From Salimicrobium humidisoli (GTDB lineage Bacteria; Bacillota; Bacilli; Bacillales; Halobacillaceae), in contig NZ_NSGH01000004.1 in NCBI RefSeq assembly GCF_002295105.1, forward strand, positions 106,576-170,575: 64,000 nt of DNA, written 5' to 3'. This document shows, in pieces, positions 53,204 to 61,351 of this stretch. A program made the position numbers and the translations under genes. Position 1 is the first letter of the stretch, and every line of letters starts with the position of its first letter. The notes beneath the pieces were generated by a model. That model did no database searches, was not told the DNA's origin, and worked only from the letters and a program-made list of their open reading frames with translations.

Positions 53204-54150
53204 GGGATGTAATTACAATTGGGGAAGCAATGGTAGTCTTCAACCCTAGTAAAACTGGGCCATTAAGATTTGTCCCTTCTTTTGAAAGAAACGTTGGAGG
53301 AGCGGAATTGAATGTCTTAGTTGGCTGTTCAAGACTGGGTCTTACTACCGGTTGGTTGAGTAGTCTCGGGGAGGATGAATTCGGTACTTTTATCAATAAC
53401 TTTGCTCGAGGAGAAGGAATAGATGTAAGTGAAGTGAAAAGAACTAAGAAATACCCAACATCTATTAATTTCAAAGAAATCCGTCAAGACGGAGGTGGGA
53501 AAACTTTTTATTATCGAGACCAGACGCCTACTAGAGATTTATATGCAGAAGATTTGAATGAAAATTATATTAAAAATTCACGCATTCTTCATCTAACGGG
53601 AATTTTTCCTGCTTTACATGAAGGGGCTCGGTTATACATGAAGGAAGCAATTGCAATAGCTAAGCGATACAACGTAAAGATAGCTCTTGATCCAAATATT
53701 CGCTTGAAATTATGGAGTAAGAAGGAAGCGCGAGAAACTTTAAAAACTTTTTTGCCGGATGTGGATATTCTTTTGGCAGGAAAAGAAGAAATGAAAATTA
53801 TTTTTGAAACAGATGATGAAGATGAGATGTATAAACAAGCTCGGTCGTATGAAATTCAAGATATAGTTATTAAAGATGGAGAAAACGGAGCGTCCGGAAT
53901 GAGGAATGGGAGTAAAATTTACGAGAAAGCGAGAAAACCTACGAAGGTAGTTGATACCGTAGGGGCCGGAGATGGTTTTGACGCTGGTTATCTTTACGGT
54001 TATCTTCAAGGATGGAACTTGCAAAAATGTCTTCAGTTTTCTAATACTATTGGGTCAATGGTAGTTAGCGTAATTGGCGACAATGAAGGACTACCTTTTC
54101 TATCAGAAGTTCAGGAATTACTTGGTAAAAAAGAAATAATTGAGAGGTGA
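53200..54150 (+). CDS. kdgK: PfkB-family sugar kinase, probably 2-keto-3-deoxygluconate kinase
   Basis: A 316-residue ribokinase-family enzyme. ITIGEAMVVFNP and FERNVGGAELNVLVGCSRLGLTTGWLSSLGEDEFG form the sugar-binding part; the catalytic motif is VVDTVGAGDGFDAGYLYGYL near residue 250. QTPTRDLYAEDLNENYI and HLTGIFPAL resemble KdgK proteins. It would phosphorylate KDG to KDPG for the aldolase earlier in the operon. Its ATG overlaps the preceding stop (ATGA). The related substrate fructose or tagatose cannot be excluded. Confidence 0.85.
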   Translation: MRDVITIGEAMVVFNPSKTGPLRFVPSFERNVGGAELNVLVGCSRLGLTTGWLSSLGEDEFGTFINNFARGEGIDVSEVKRTKKYPTSINFKEIRQDGGGKTFYYRDQTPTRDLYAEDLNENYIKNSRILHLTGIFPALHEGARLYMKEAIAIAKRYNVKIALDPNIRLKLWSKKEARETLKTFLPDVDILLAGKEEMKIIFETDDEDEMYKQARSYEIQDIVIKDGENGASGMRNGSKIYEKARKPTKVVDTVGAGDGFDAGYLYGYLQGWNLQKCLQFSNTIGSMVVSVIGDNEGLPFLSEVQELLGKKEIIER

Positions 54151-54154
54151 GATG

Positions 54155-54772
54155 ATGAAATTACAATTAGCTTTGGATCGTCTTACGCGTAATGAAATTT
54201 ATAAAGTGCTCGGGGAAACTGAAGCTTACGTCGATATTATTGAAGTTGGGACTGGTGTCATCAAGGAATATGGAATGGAACTTGTGCGTGATTTACGCCG
54301 GAGGCACCCTAGTCATAAAATTCTTGCTGATATGAAAACTTGTGATGCTGGAAAATCGGAGACGCTTCAGGCACTGGAGGCCGGAGCGGACGTGACAACA
54401 GTAATGGCTTTTTCTTCAGAAGAGACGATTAAAGCGTGTCTTGAGACGGCTGAAGGGAAAGGAGAAGTAATGATTGACCTGTTAGGTATAAAAAATCTAG
54501 AAAAAGTAGATGATCTTCGTAAGATCGGAGTTGATTTTGTTAGTTTGCATATTGGGAAAGACCAACAACAAGACGGAGGTATATCTCGCGAAAATTTCTC
54601 TTTTCTATCAGATAAAGACGTGAAAGTGGCGGTAGCTGGAGGGGTAAATCTGGGAACGATTGATGAAATAGCCGTTGGAAATCCTGACGTAGTGATTGTG
54701 GGTAGTGGTATAACAAAAGCCTCAAACCCAAAAGAGGCAGCTCGTAAATTCAAAAAAGCAATATCTGAATAA
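54155..54772 (+). CDS. 3-hexulose-6-phosphate synthase family protein (HxlA/UlaD-like)
   Basis: A 205-residue member of the orotidine-phosphate-decarboxylase superfamily. LQLALDRL, IIEVGTGVIKEYGMELVRDLR, ILADMKTCDAGKSETLQALEAGADVTTVMAF (the D-x-K-x-x-D-A-G active site), VSLHIGKDQQ, VAVAGGVNLGTI and DVVIVGSGITKA are conserved. HxlA-type enzymes condense formaldehyde with ribulose 5-phosphate or run in reverse; UlaD-type relatives decarboxylate 3-keto-gulonate 6-phosphate. The presence of HxlB in the same operon favours the hexulose reading, but neither is proven. ATG 54155 follows GAGAGGTGAG. Confidence 0.82.
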   Translation: MKLQLALDRLTRNEIYKVLGETEAYVDIIEVGTGVIKEYGMELVRDLRRRHPSHKILADMKTCDAGKSETLQALEAGADVTTVMAFSSEETIKACLETAEGKGEVMIDLLGIKNLEKVDDLRKIGVDFVSLHIGKDQQQDGGISRENFSFLSDKDVKVAVAGGVNLGTIDEIAVGNPDVVIVGSGITKASNPKEAARKFKKAISE

Positions 54773-54919
54773 AAAATTTTATTTAATGCTATCTTTTACT
54801 ATGTTCTTTCGTTACTATGGATACCATTTTCTATGAAGAAATATAATGTGAAACTTCTATTTGTTACTTTCAGAGAGCCAAGAGGGTCCCCAAGGTCACG
54901 AAACGCCCATTCACCCCTA

Positions 54920-54957
54920 CAAAAAACAGGCAGCTCCTTAAAGGAACTGCCTGTTTC
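54920..54957 (-). terminator. Terminator of the choline symporter gene
   Basis: AAACAGGCAGCTCCTT and AAGGAACTGCCTGTTT form a near-perfect 16-base stem. On the minus strand it is followed by a T-rich run directly after the symporter stop. It may also stop plus-strand transcription from the Hxl operon. Confidence 0.88.
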
Positions 54958-54958
54958 G

Positions 54959-56614
54959 TTATTCTTCCGCCATTTCCGTTTTCAGCTTGCGAAGCGGCTG
55001 AGGCGGGCATGCTTTCTGAGTCAGACGGGAGACGATGATGATCGTCAACAGTCCGGCGACCATAGCGAGCGTCCGGAATGGGAAGAGGACGACCCCGTCT
55101 TCCATCATCGGATAAGGGAGGAAAGCCGGGAGTCCGAGCGCCGGTTCCCCGCCTCCGATACGGAGGAAGAACGATACACCGAGTCCGGCGAGCGCACCGT
55201 ACGTGTTCGCTTTTTTATCAAAAAGTGCTGTCGTGAGCTGCGGGAAAAGTACGCAGTAAACGAGATCGGCGCACAGATACCAGAGCGTGTACACGCTGTC
55301 GATGTTGAGTGCGACCATTGTCGCTGCCAGTCCGATCAATATGATAGAGATACGGATAGCGCGTTTAATGTCTTTTCCTTCGGCTTTCGGTTTAATAAGT
55401 GGACGGTAAATATTCCACGCTGCCATGGAAGAAGCAGATAGAATAGATGAGTCCATGGAGGACATGACTGCAGCCGCCACGGCACCGAGAGCCACAATAG
55501 CTACGAGATAAGGAGCCATATAGTTGATGACGTAGGCGAGAATATCGGAAGAAGCAGCCGGTCCTTCAATACCGTAGCTTGCCCAGTCGGCGGAGAATCC
55601 TGCTATACCGAGCATAACGGCCGGTACTGCAAGGATAATACATAACGCACCAGCTGCAATGGACAGCCACATCGCCGTATTTTCGTTTTTCGAGGAAAGG
55701 ACTCTCTGGAAGTATACCTGCCACGGAATTCCCCCAAAAATGAGAAGAAGAGCAGAGTCCCACCAGTAGAAGTACTGGTTTCCCCAGTCCGGGTGGTTCC
55801 AGCCGTCGAGAGGCGGAATCAAGTTCGTAAACCCGGCCATACCTTCTTTATAAGCTCCCCATGCCTGACCGAGTCCGCCTACTTCTGCAAGAGCAAAAGG
55901 CACGACGAGGAACATGCCGACGATGATCATGATGATCTGCGCTACGTCGGTGAGCGCTACCGACCACATACCACCGACGAACGTGTAGGCTACTGCAATG
56001 AGAGCCGAAACGATAATGGAAGTAGTGAAGTCTATCCCAAGGATCAGTCCGAATGTGGAGCCTAACGCTACCAGAATCGCAGCACTCCAGAAAAGTTCTC
56101 CGAGCAGCGCAGGCAGGTAAAGGACACCGGTCACTTTTTTACCGAAACGGACTTCGAGCGGATCGAGCATTGTCGTGAATTCATATCTTCTCATTTTCCG
56201 GGCGTAAAAAACCCCGCCTATAATCAGACTCAGGCCGAAACCCCACGGAGCCTGGACCCAGACGATACCGGAGGCGAATGTCGACTCAGCCGTACCGGCG
56301 ATGTAACCGCCGCCGACCCAGGTGGCCGTCATCGTGAACATGGCGATCCATAACGGCATCGCCCGACCGGCGACCATCATATCTTTGGCACTGTCTGATT
56401 TTTTCCCGGCCGTAATGGAGCCTATGTAGAAGATGATAGCGTACGCGATGAACATGAAAATGAGGGCGCCCCAGTTGACGTTGTTCCCCGTAAAACCTAC
56501 ATAGACGGCTACTCCGAGAAGCAGCCCCAGAAATCCGAACGTTCCTGCTTTTTCATAATTCTTATTTTTCTTATCCTGCTTCCCTTCTGGTGTTTCAGAT
56601 GGTTGCGGTTGCAC
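54959..56614 (-). CDS. Sodium:solute symporter, CHT1-like high-affinity choline transporter
   Basis: A 551-residue SSS-family (SLC5) symporter with about thirteen helices. By recall, long stretches agree with the animal choline transporter CHT1 (SLC5A7): TMLDPLEVRFGKKVTGVLYLPALLGELFW, LIFGGIPWQVYFQRVLSSKNENT, SSMDSSILSASSMAAWNIY, TLWYLCADLVYCVLFPQL and ANTYGALAGLGVSFFLRIGGGEPAL. It lies divergent from choline oxidation genes, so choline uptake for glycine betaine synthesis is strongly suggested. The start is GTG at 56614, 6 bases after AAAGGAGTGG; an open extension upstream is spurious. Bacteria more usually use BetT or OpuB/OpuC for choline. Transport still needs a test. Confidence 0.88.
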   Translation of the reverse strand: MQPQPSETPEGKQDKKNKNYEKAGTFGFLGLLLGVAVYVGFTGNNVNWGALIFMFIAYAIIFYIGSITAGKKSDSAKDMMVAGRAMPLWIAMFTMTATWVGGGYIAGTAESTFASGIVWVQAPWGFGLSLIIGGVFYARKMRRYEFTTMLDPLEVRFGKKVTGVLYLPALLGELFWSAAILVALGSTFGLILGIDFTTSIIVSALIAVAYTFVGGMWSVALTDVAQIIMIIVGMFLVVPFALAEVGGLGQAWGAYKEGMAGFTNLIPPLDGWNHPDWGNQYFYWWDSALLLIFGGIPWQVYFQRVLSSKNENTAMWLSIAAGALCIILAVPAVMLGIAGFSADWASYGIEGPAASSDILAYVINYMAPYLVAIVALGAVAAAVMSSMDSSILSASSMAAWNIYRPLIKPKAEGKDIKRAIRISIILIGLAATMVALNIDSVYTLWYLCADLVYCVLFPQLTTALFDKKANTYGALAGLGVSFFLRIGGGEPALGLPAFLPYPMMEDGVVLFPFRTLAMVAGLLTIIIVSRLTQKACPPQPLRKLKTEMAEE

Positions 56615-56710
56615 GAAACCACTCCTTTGCAAGTATTTGTTAGCTGTAGTGTATGTGTTTCCGGATGTAAAGCTTACGACGGTACCGTGTCGCTTAATTA
56701 ATTTAAAACG

Positions 56711-56726
56711 TTTAATAATTATTAAA
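56711..56726. promoter_or_regulatory. Candidate GbsR operator, symporter side
   Basis: TTTAATAATTATTAAA, a perfect 16-base palindrome preceded by AAAACG. Confidence 0.6.
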
Positions 56727-57013
56727 CAATCAACATGTATTACTGTAACGTACAATAAAATAATGTCAACTCCGCTTCGGAGACAAAACCGGGCTGGCAG
56801 CTTCAAAGACAGGGGATAGAAGGAATTTCAACAAAATCCTTCTCCACTTATAAGATATGGAAGGCTTTACACAGGAAAAGGGAAAAGTTTTGTCCCGGAA
56901 ATCATTCCTTTCATTAAAGGCTCTGAAAAGATCCTCCATTTTCTTTCTCCATCAGGAAAAGTTTACTGGAGTCCGGTTTACAACTGAAAAATCATGTGCT
57001 AGCATGAAAATTG

Positions 57014-57055
57014 TTAAAAACGTTTAAAAATAATTAAATAAAATAAACGTTAAAA
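57014..57055. promoter_or_regulatory. Candidate GbsR operator, gbsA side
   Basis: TTTAAAAATAATTAAA at 57023-57038 is preceded by AAAACG and matches the symporter-side site at 14 of 16 positions. It is followed by AAACGTTAAAA, giving AACGTT at both sides of the site. It overlaps the likely leader of gbsA. Confidence 0.6.
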
Positions 57056-57068
57056 AGGAGGTACGGAA

Positions 57069-58535
57069 ATGAAACAAATGTATATAAACGGAAACTGGGT
57101 GGATGCCCGTTCCGGAAAAACGAGAGAAATCATCAATCCATATAATCAGGAAGTGATCGCCGAAGCGGCAGACGGGAACGAAGAAGATGCCAAAATAGCG
57201 ATCGCTGCAGCACGCGAGGCTTTCGATAATGGGGCGTGGGCATCGACTCCTGCAGCAACCAGAGGAGAAAAAGTGCTTCGTATAGCGGAACTGATTGAAC
57301 GGGACAGAGAAGAACTTGCCAGGATGGAAACTCTTGATACCGGCAAGACAGTAGAAGAAAGCCGGGAGGACATGGACGATATAGCTGGAGTCTTCAGGTA
57401 TTTCGGCGGTCTTGCCGACAAGGACGGCGGAGAGATGATCGAGTCTCCGATCCCGGACAGTCAGAGCAGAATCGTCCGGGAACCGGTCGGAGTGTGCGGG
57501 CAGATCACCCCGTGGAACTATCCGCTCCTTCAGGCTTCTTGGAAAATCGCTCCCGCTCTTGCAGCTGGAAACACAATCGTAATGAAGCCGAGTGAAATAA
57601 CTCCGCTCACAACCGTCAAAGTGACAGAGCTGATGGAAGAAGCCGGATTCCCGGCTGGCGTCGTCAACCTGGTGCTCGGCGACGGGGCTACGGTCGGAAA
57701 TGAGCTGGCAGAAAGTGACAGCGTCGATCTGATTTCCTTTACCGGCGGTATTGAAACCGGGAAGAAAGTGATGCAGAAGGCGAGCGGTAACATGAAGAAA
57801 ATCGCTCTTGAACTCGGTGGTAAAAACCCGAACGTTGTGTTCGCCGACGCTGATTTCGAGACAGCTGTCGACCAGGCACTGAACGCCGCGTTTTTCCACG
57901 CCGGTCAGGTCTGTTCAGCAGGAGCGCGTCTTATTGTGGAGGATTCGATCCATGATGAGTTCGTTAAGGAACTGGCAGACAGAGCAGGACGCATCAAGCT
58001 CGGTGACGGTTTCGAAGACGATACACAGTCAGGACCCCTTATTTCCGCAGAACATCGCGGAAAAGTGGAAAGCTACGTGGAAATCGGTAAGCAGGAAGGT
58101 GCGAAGATTGTTACCGGCGGAGCACGGCCGGAAGAGGAAGAGCTTCAGAACGGCTTCTTCTACCTTCCGACGATTTTTACGGAATGCACATCTGATATGA
58201 GAATCGTGCAGGAAGAAATCTTCGGACCGGTACTTACGGTGGAGCGTTTCCACTCCGAGGAAGAAGCGGTGACTCTTGCGAACGACTCCGTTTACGGACT
58301 GGCAGGAGCCGTTTTCACTACAGACATCGATAAGGCGGAACGTGCAGCTGCCAAAATGCGCATGGGAACAGTGTGGATCAATGATTTCCATCCGTACTTT
58401 GCTCAGGCGCCATGGGGCGGTTACAAACAGTCCGGTATCGGCCGTGAACTCGGAAAACCGGGACTTGAAGAATATACAGAAACGAAACATATATACAGAA
58501 ACTTGAAACCTGAACCGATCCACTGGTTCAAATAA
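57069..58535 (+). CDS. gbsA: Betaine-aldehyde dehydrogenase
   Basis: A 488-residue NAD(P)-dependent aldehyde dehydrogenase that oxidises betaine aldehyde to glycine betaine. [31 protein letters not shown] near residue 148 (cofactor binding), the general-base glutamate in [17 protein letters not shown] near residue 249, and the nucleophilic cysteine in [18 protein letters not shown] near residue 283 are in place. The end [30 protein letters not shown] is typical of BADH. AAAAGGAGG precedes the ATG. First gene of a two-gene unit with choline dehydrogenase. Other names: betB, cudA. Confidence 0.95.
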   Translation: MKQMYINGNWVDARSGKTREIINPYNQEVIAEAADGNEEDAKIAIAAAREAFDNGAWASTPAATRGEKVLRIAELIERDREELARMETLDTGKTVEESREDMDDIAGVFRYFGGLADKDGGEMIESPIPDSQSRIVREPVGVCGQITPWNYPLLQASWKIAPALAAGNTIVMKPSEITPLTTVKVTELMEEAGFPAGVVNLVLGDGATVGNELAESDSVDLISFTGGIETGKKVMQKASGNMKKIALELGGKNPNVVFADADFETAVDQALNAAFFHAGQVCSAGARLIVEDSIHDEFVKELADRAGRIKLGDGFEDDTQSGPLISAEHRGKVESYVEIGKQEGAKIVTGGARPEEEELQNGFFYLPTIFTECTSDMRIVQEEIFGPVLTVERFHSEEEAVTLANDSVYGLAGAVFTTDIDKAERAAAKMRMGTVWINDFHPYFAQAPWGGYKQSGIGRELGKPGLEEYTETKHIYRNLKPEPIHWFK

Positions 58536-58551
58536 CAGGGAGGTCATCAAA

Positions 58552-60237
58552 ATGAGTGAATCATACGATATTGTAATAATCGGAGCAGGAAGTGCCGGTT
58601 CGATTCTTGGGAACCGGCTGAGTGAAGATGGAACGAAAAGTGTACTTGTACTGGAAGCCGGACGCAGTGACTATCCGTGGGACCTGCTGATCCAGATGCC
58701 GGCGGCTTTACCATTTCCGGCAGGGAAATCCCTCTATGACTGGAAATATGAATCGGATCCGGAACCGTACATGCACGGACGCAGAATCAAGCACGCCCGT
58801 GGTAAAGTGTTAGGCGGTTCCAGTTCCATAAACGGAATGATTTACCAGCGCGGCAACCCTAAAGACTATGAGCGCTGGGGAGCGGACGAAGGGATGGATA
58901 AGTGGGACTTCGCCCATTGCCTCCCTTATTTCAAACGCCTGGAAAATACGATCGATTCCGATAAGAGTGATGAATACCGTGGGCATGACGGTCCGGTTAA
59001 ATTGACACGCGGACCTGCGACGAGCCCGTTATTCCAGGCCTTTTTCGAAGCTGCGTCAGAGGCTGGGCATGCGAGAACTCCGGATGTGAACGGATTCCGT
59101 CAGGAAGGATTCGGCCCGTTTGATAAGCACGTCTATAACGGGCGGCGGATGTCCACATCCCGCGCTTACCTTCGTCCTGCGATGCGCAGGAAGAATCTTA
59201 CGGTCCGGACCCTTTCTTTCGTTCAGCACATTGATATCGAGAATGGAAAAGCACGGGGACTTACCTATAAGCGGAACGGAAAAGAACATTACGTATCCGC
59301 AGGAGAAGTCATCCTCTCCGGCGGCGCAATCAACACTCCACAGCTTCTTCAGCTTTCCGGAGTAGGTGACCCTGAACATCTTCGTTCCGTCGGCGTTCAG
59401 CCGAAAGTGAATCTTCCGGGAGTGGGTGAGAACCTGCAGGATCACCTGGAAGTTTATATTCAGCACGGCTGCCCGCTGCCGGTTTCCCAGCAGCCGAGCC
59501 TTAAACTGAAAAATATGCCGTGGATCGGTCTGCAGTGGCTGCTGAAACGTCAGGGCCCTGCTGCGACGAACCATTTCGAAGGCGGAGGGTTCGTACGGTC
59601 GAACGAAGACGTGGATTATCCGAACCTTATGTATCATTTCCTTCCGGTCGCCGTCCGGTACGACGGTGAAAAAGCACCGGTGGAACACGGTTTTCAGGTA
59701 CACATCGGACCGATGTATTCGGATGCCCGCGGTTCCTTGAAAATACAGTCCAACGATCCAAAAGCGCATCCAAGCATGATTTATAACTACCTTTCCACCG
59801 AGCAGGACAGACGTGAATGGGTGGAAGCAGTGCGCGTCACGCGTGAAATCATGCAACAGCCTGCCATGAAACCTTACAACAGCGGAGAGATTTCGCCGGG
59901 ACCGTCGGTGCAGACGGAAGAAGAAATCCTGAACTGGGTGGCGGAAGACGCAGAAACGGCTCTGCATCCGAGTTGTACAGCGAAAATGGGAGCGAAATCC
60001 GACCCTATGGCCGTCGTCGATCCGGAAACGATGAAAGTTCACGGACTCGACAACCTCCGGGTGGTCGATGCATCCGCTATGCCGTACGTAACGAATGGGA
60101 ACATTCACGCACCGGTACTGATGCTTGCCGAGAAGGCTGCAGACATCATCCGCGGCAAAAAACCGCTCGAGCCCGAGTATGTCGACTATTATCAGCACGG
60201 CGTTCATCCGGCAGATGCAGGAACAGTAAAAGTTTAA
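58552..60237 (+). CDS. betA: Choline dehydrogenase (GMC oxidoreductase)
   Basis: A 561-residue FAD-dependent GMC oxidoreductase that oxidises choline to betaine aldehyde at the membrane. FAD motif [20 protein letters not shown] at the start, [19 protein letters not shown] (signature 1), [20 protein letters not shown] (signature 2), and the C-terminal active site [45 protein letters not shown], with the conserved histidines LHPS and NIHAP. The ATG is 16 bases after the gbsA stop. It replaces the iron alcohol dehydrogenase GbsB used by B. subtilis; the arrangement is more like staphylococcal cud genes. Confidence 0.94.
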   Translation: MSESYDIVIIGAGSAGSILGNRLSEDGTKSVLVLEAGRSDYPWDLLIQMPAALPFPAGKSLYDWKYESDPEPYMHGRRIKHARGKVLGGSSSINGMIYQRGNPKDYERWGADEGMDKWDFAHCLPYFKRLENTIDSDKSDEYRGHDGPVKLTRGPATSPLFQAFFEAASEAGHARTPDVNGFRQEGFGPFDKHVYNGRRMSTSRAYLRPAMRRKNLTVRTLSFVQHIDIENGKARGLTYKRNGKEHYVSAGEVILSGGAINTPQLLQLSGVGDPEHLRSVGVQPKVNLPGVGENLQDHLEVYIQHGCPLPVSQQPSLKLKNMPWIGLQWLLKRQGPAATNHFEGGGFVRSNEDVDYPNLMYHFLPVAVRYDGEKAPVEHGFQVHIGPMYSDARGSLKIQSNDPKAHPSMIYNYLSTEQDRREWVEAVRVTREIMQQPAMKPYNSGEISPGPSVQTEEEILNWVAEDAETALHPSCTAKMGAKSDPMAVVDPETMKVHGLDNLRVVDASAMPYVTNGNIHAPVLMLAEKAADIIRGKKPLEPEYVDYYQHGVHPADAGTVKV

Positions 60238-60261
60238 TCGGAAAAGAAATAAGGAAATTAC

Positions 60262-60302
60262 TAAAATCAGGGGCTATTTTACAAGTCCCTGATTTTAATT
60301 TG
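60262..60302 (+). terminator. Terminator after betA
   Basis: AAAATCAGGG pairs with CCCTGATTTT around a 14-base loop. It separates betA from the regulator gene. Confidence 0.85.
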
Positions 60303-60310
60303 TGTTATAT

Positions 60311-60326
60311 TTTAGTTAATATTAAA
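60311..60326. promoter_or_regulatory. Candidate GbsR operator in its own promoter
   Basis: TTTAGTTAATATTAAA matches the perfect palindrome at 56711 in 13 of 16 positions and lies about 35 bases before the regulator's start, consistent with autoregulation. Confidence 0.45.
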
Positions 60327-60358
60327 TACTTTAAATGAAATAAAAGGAGGGGCTCCCG

Positions 60359-60904
60359 GTGGAAAAGGATTCGGAAGCACTGATTGAGGAAGCGGAAGGG
60401 GCAGTCGTCGATTCCATTGCTGAAACGATGGACCTGTACGGTATCACCCCGTCAACGGGGCGGCTGTTTGCACGGATGTATTTTAAACATCAGCCTATGA
60501 CTTTAGATGATATGAAAGATGATCTTGGAATGAGTAAGCCGAGTATGAGCATAGCTGTCCGTAATCTTCAGGAAGTGAGCATCGTAAAGAAAGTCTGGCA
60601 GAAGGGCTCCCGTAAGGACGCTTTTACGGCTGAGAAGAACTTCTTTAAGTATTTTTCTCATTTCTTTGGTAACAAGTGGGAAAGGGAAGCGAAATTGAAT
60701 TTATCCGCGATCGAATATGCAGAAGAGAAGCTTCAGGAAGTCATCGATGACGAAGGTACGGAAGAAGAACTGAAGGAGAGAGCGCGCAAAGACTACAATC
60801 AGCTCGAAGAATATCGTAAGTACTGTAAGTGGCTGGAGCGTCTTGCAGATTCCATCGAATCCGGCGAGATTTTCGAATTTCTTCCTATTGAGGAAGATAA
60901 ATAA
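60359..60904 (+). CDS. gbsR: GbsR/CudC-type MarR-like repressor of the betaine locus
   Basis: A 181-residue regulator. DLYGITPSTGRLFARMYFKHQPMTLDDMKDDLGMSKPSMSIAVRNLQEVSIVKKVWQKGSRKDAFTAEKNFFKYFSHFFGNKWERE is the winged helix-turn-helix part of GbsR-type proteins (residues 20-105). In B. subtilis and staphylococci GbsR/CudC senses choline and represses choline uptake and betaine synthesis genes. The C-terminal half is helical and probably dimerises or binds ligand. The GTG follows AAAGGAGGGG. It has its own transcription unit between two terminators. Confidence 0.92.
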   Translation: MEKDSEALIEEAEGAVVDSIAETMDLYGITPSTGRLFARMYFKHQPMTLDDMKDDLGMSKPSMSIAVRNLQEVSIVKKVWQKGSRKDAFTAEKNFFKYFSHFFGNKWEREAKLNLSAIEYAEEKLQEVIDDEGTEEELKERARKDYNQLEEYRKYCKWLERLADSIESGEIFEFLPIEEDK

Positions 60905-60913
60905 CCGGGGAGA

Positions 60914-60942
60914 AGCACCTGTACACAACAGGTGTTTTTTTA
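60914..60942 (+). terminator. Terminator after gbsR
   Basis: CACCTG and CAGGTG pair around a 7-base loop, and seven T's follow. Confidence 0.85.
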
Positions 60943-61177
60943 TTGCGTGCAGCCGTGAGAGCGGGAGTAAAGGTAAGGTTTTCGGGAGCAGGAGTTAATG
61001 TTATAATATTATTAGAAAATTCAATTAATATGCACGAATTAGGTCAAAAGTCGTAATTTATTACAATGTTGAATATTAACAATAAATGTTCGTAATTATG
61101 AATGTATTATCTGTTATTTAGGGTATGGTTACATTAACAGCGTAATACCTGTTACGGATTTAGGAGGATTGTTCATT
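60943..61177. other. Intergenic region before the zinc-ribbon gene
   Basis: About 235 bases, very AT-rich in the second half, with no gene. It should hold the promoter of the zinc-ribbon and AraC genes. TTATTTAGGGTATGG at about 61115 contains a GGGTAT box like the -10 of general stress promoters, but I could not match a GTTTAA box at the right distance. Confidence 0.5.
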
Positions 61178-61315
61178 TTGAGTTACAAGGTACGAGCGAT
61201 GACGTGTATTCAATGCCAGACTAATTTTGAGGAAACAGTTACAGACGGAAAAATCATCCACCTTCAGTGTCCCTACTGCAGAGCAAAAGAATCTGCCGGT
61301 AACAGCAGCCGGTAA
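61178..61315 (+). CDS. 45-residue zinc-ribbon-like protein
   Basis: A short frame starting at TTG 61178 with TTAGGAGGATTG upstream, ending at TAA 61313. The protein reads SYKVRAMTCIQCQTNFEETV and then TDGKIIHLQCPYCRAKESAG. Two C-x-x-C pairs 23 residues apart form a classic zinc ribbon. It is the only long open frame here with a fitting ribosome site, and 36 bases separate it from the AraC gene, so the two are probably co-transcribed. Function unknown; small zinc ribbons often bind nucleic acids or protein partners. Confidence 0.75.
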   Translation: MSYKVRAMTCIQCQTNFEETVTDGKIIHLQCPYCRAKESAGNSSR

Positions 61316-61351
61316 GTATCAGGTAAAAGGACGGGAGGAAGGTGATTCTGA

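Larger units (their letters stand above)
56615..57068. promoter_or_regulatory. Divergent control region between choline symporter and betaine synthesis genes
   Basis: A 450-base region with no gene. It contains two copies of an AT-rich operator-like sequence sharing AAAACGTTTAA-A-AAT-ATTAAA: one near the symporter (56705-56726) and one 10-40 bases before the gbsA ribosome site (57017-57038). The intervening part has hairpin-like and repeat-like segments (CAGGAAAAG twice). This is the expected place for GbsR control and choline induction of both transcripts. Confidence 0.7.

Noticed and set aside
54833..55441. Plus-strand frame of 202 codons after the Hxl operon
   Set aside because: It runs through the terminator into the antisense of the choline symporter and is rich in Arg, Glu and Ser, typical of a shadow frame.
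57024..57899. Minus-strand open frame of 291 codons over gbsA
   Set aside because: Antisense to an aldehyde dehydrogenase with its complete active site.
59056..60207. Minus-strand open frame of 383 codons over betA
   Set aside because: Antisense shadow of choline dehydrogenase, with no start signals and unlikely composition.
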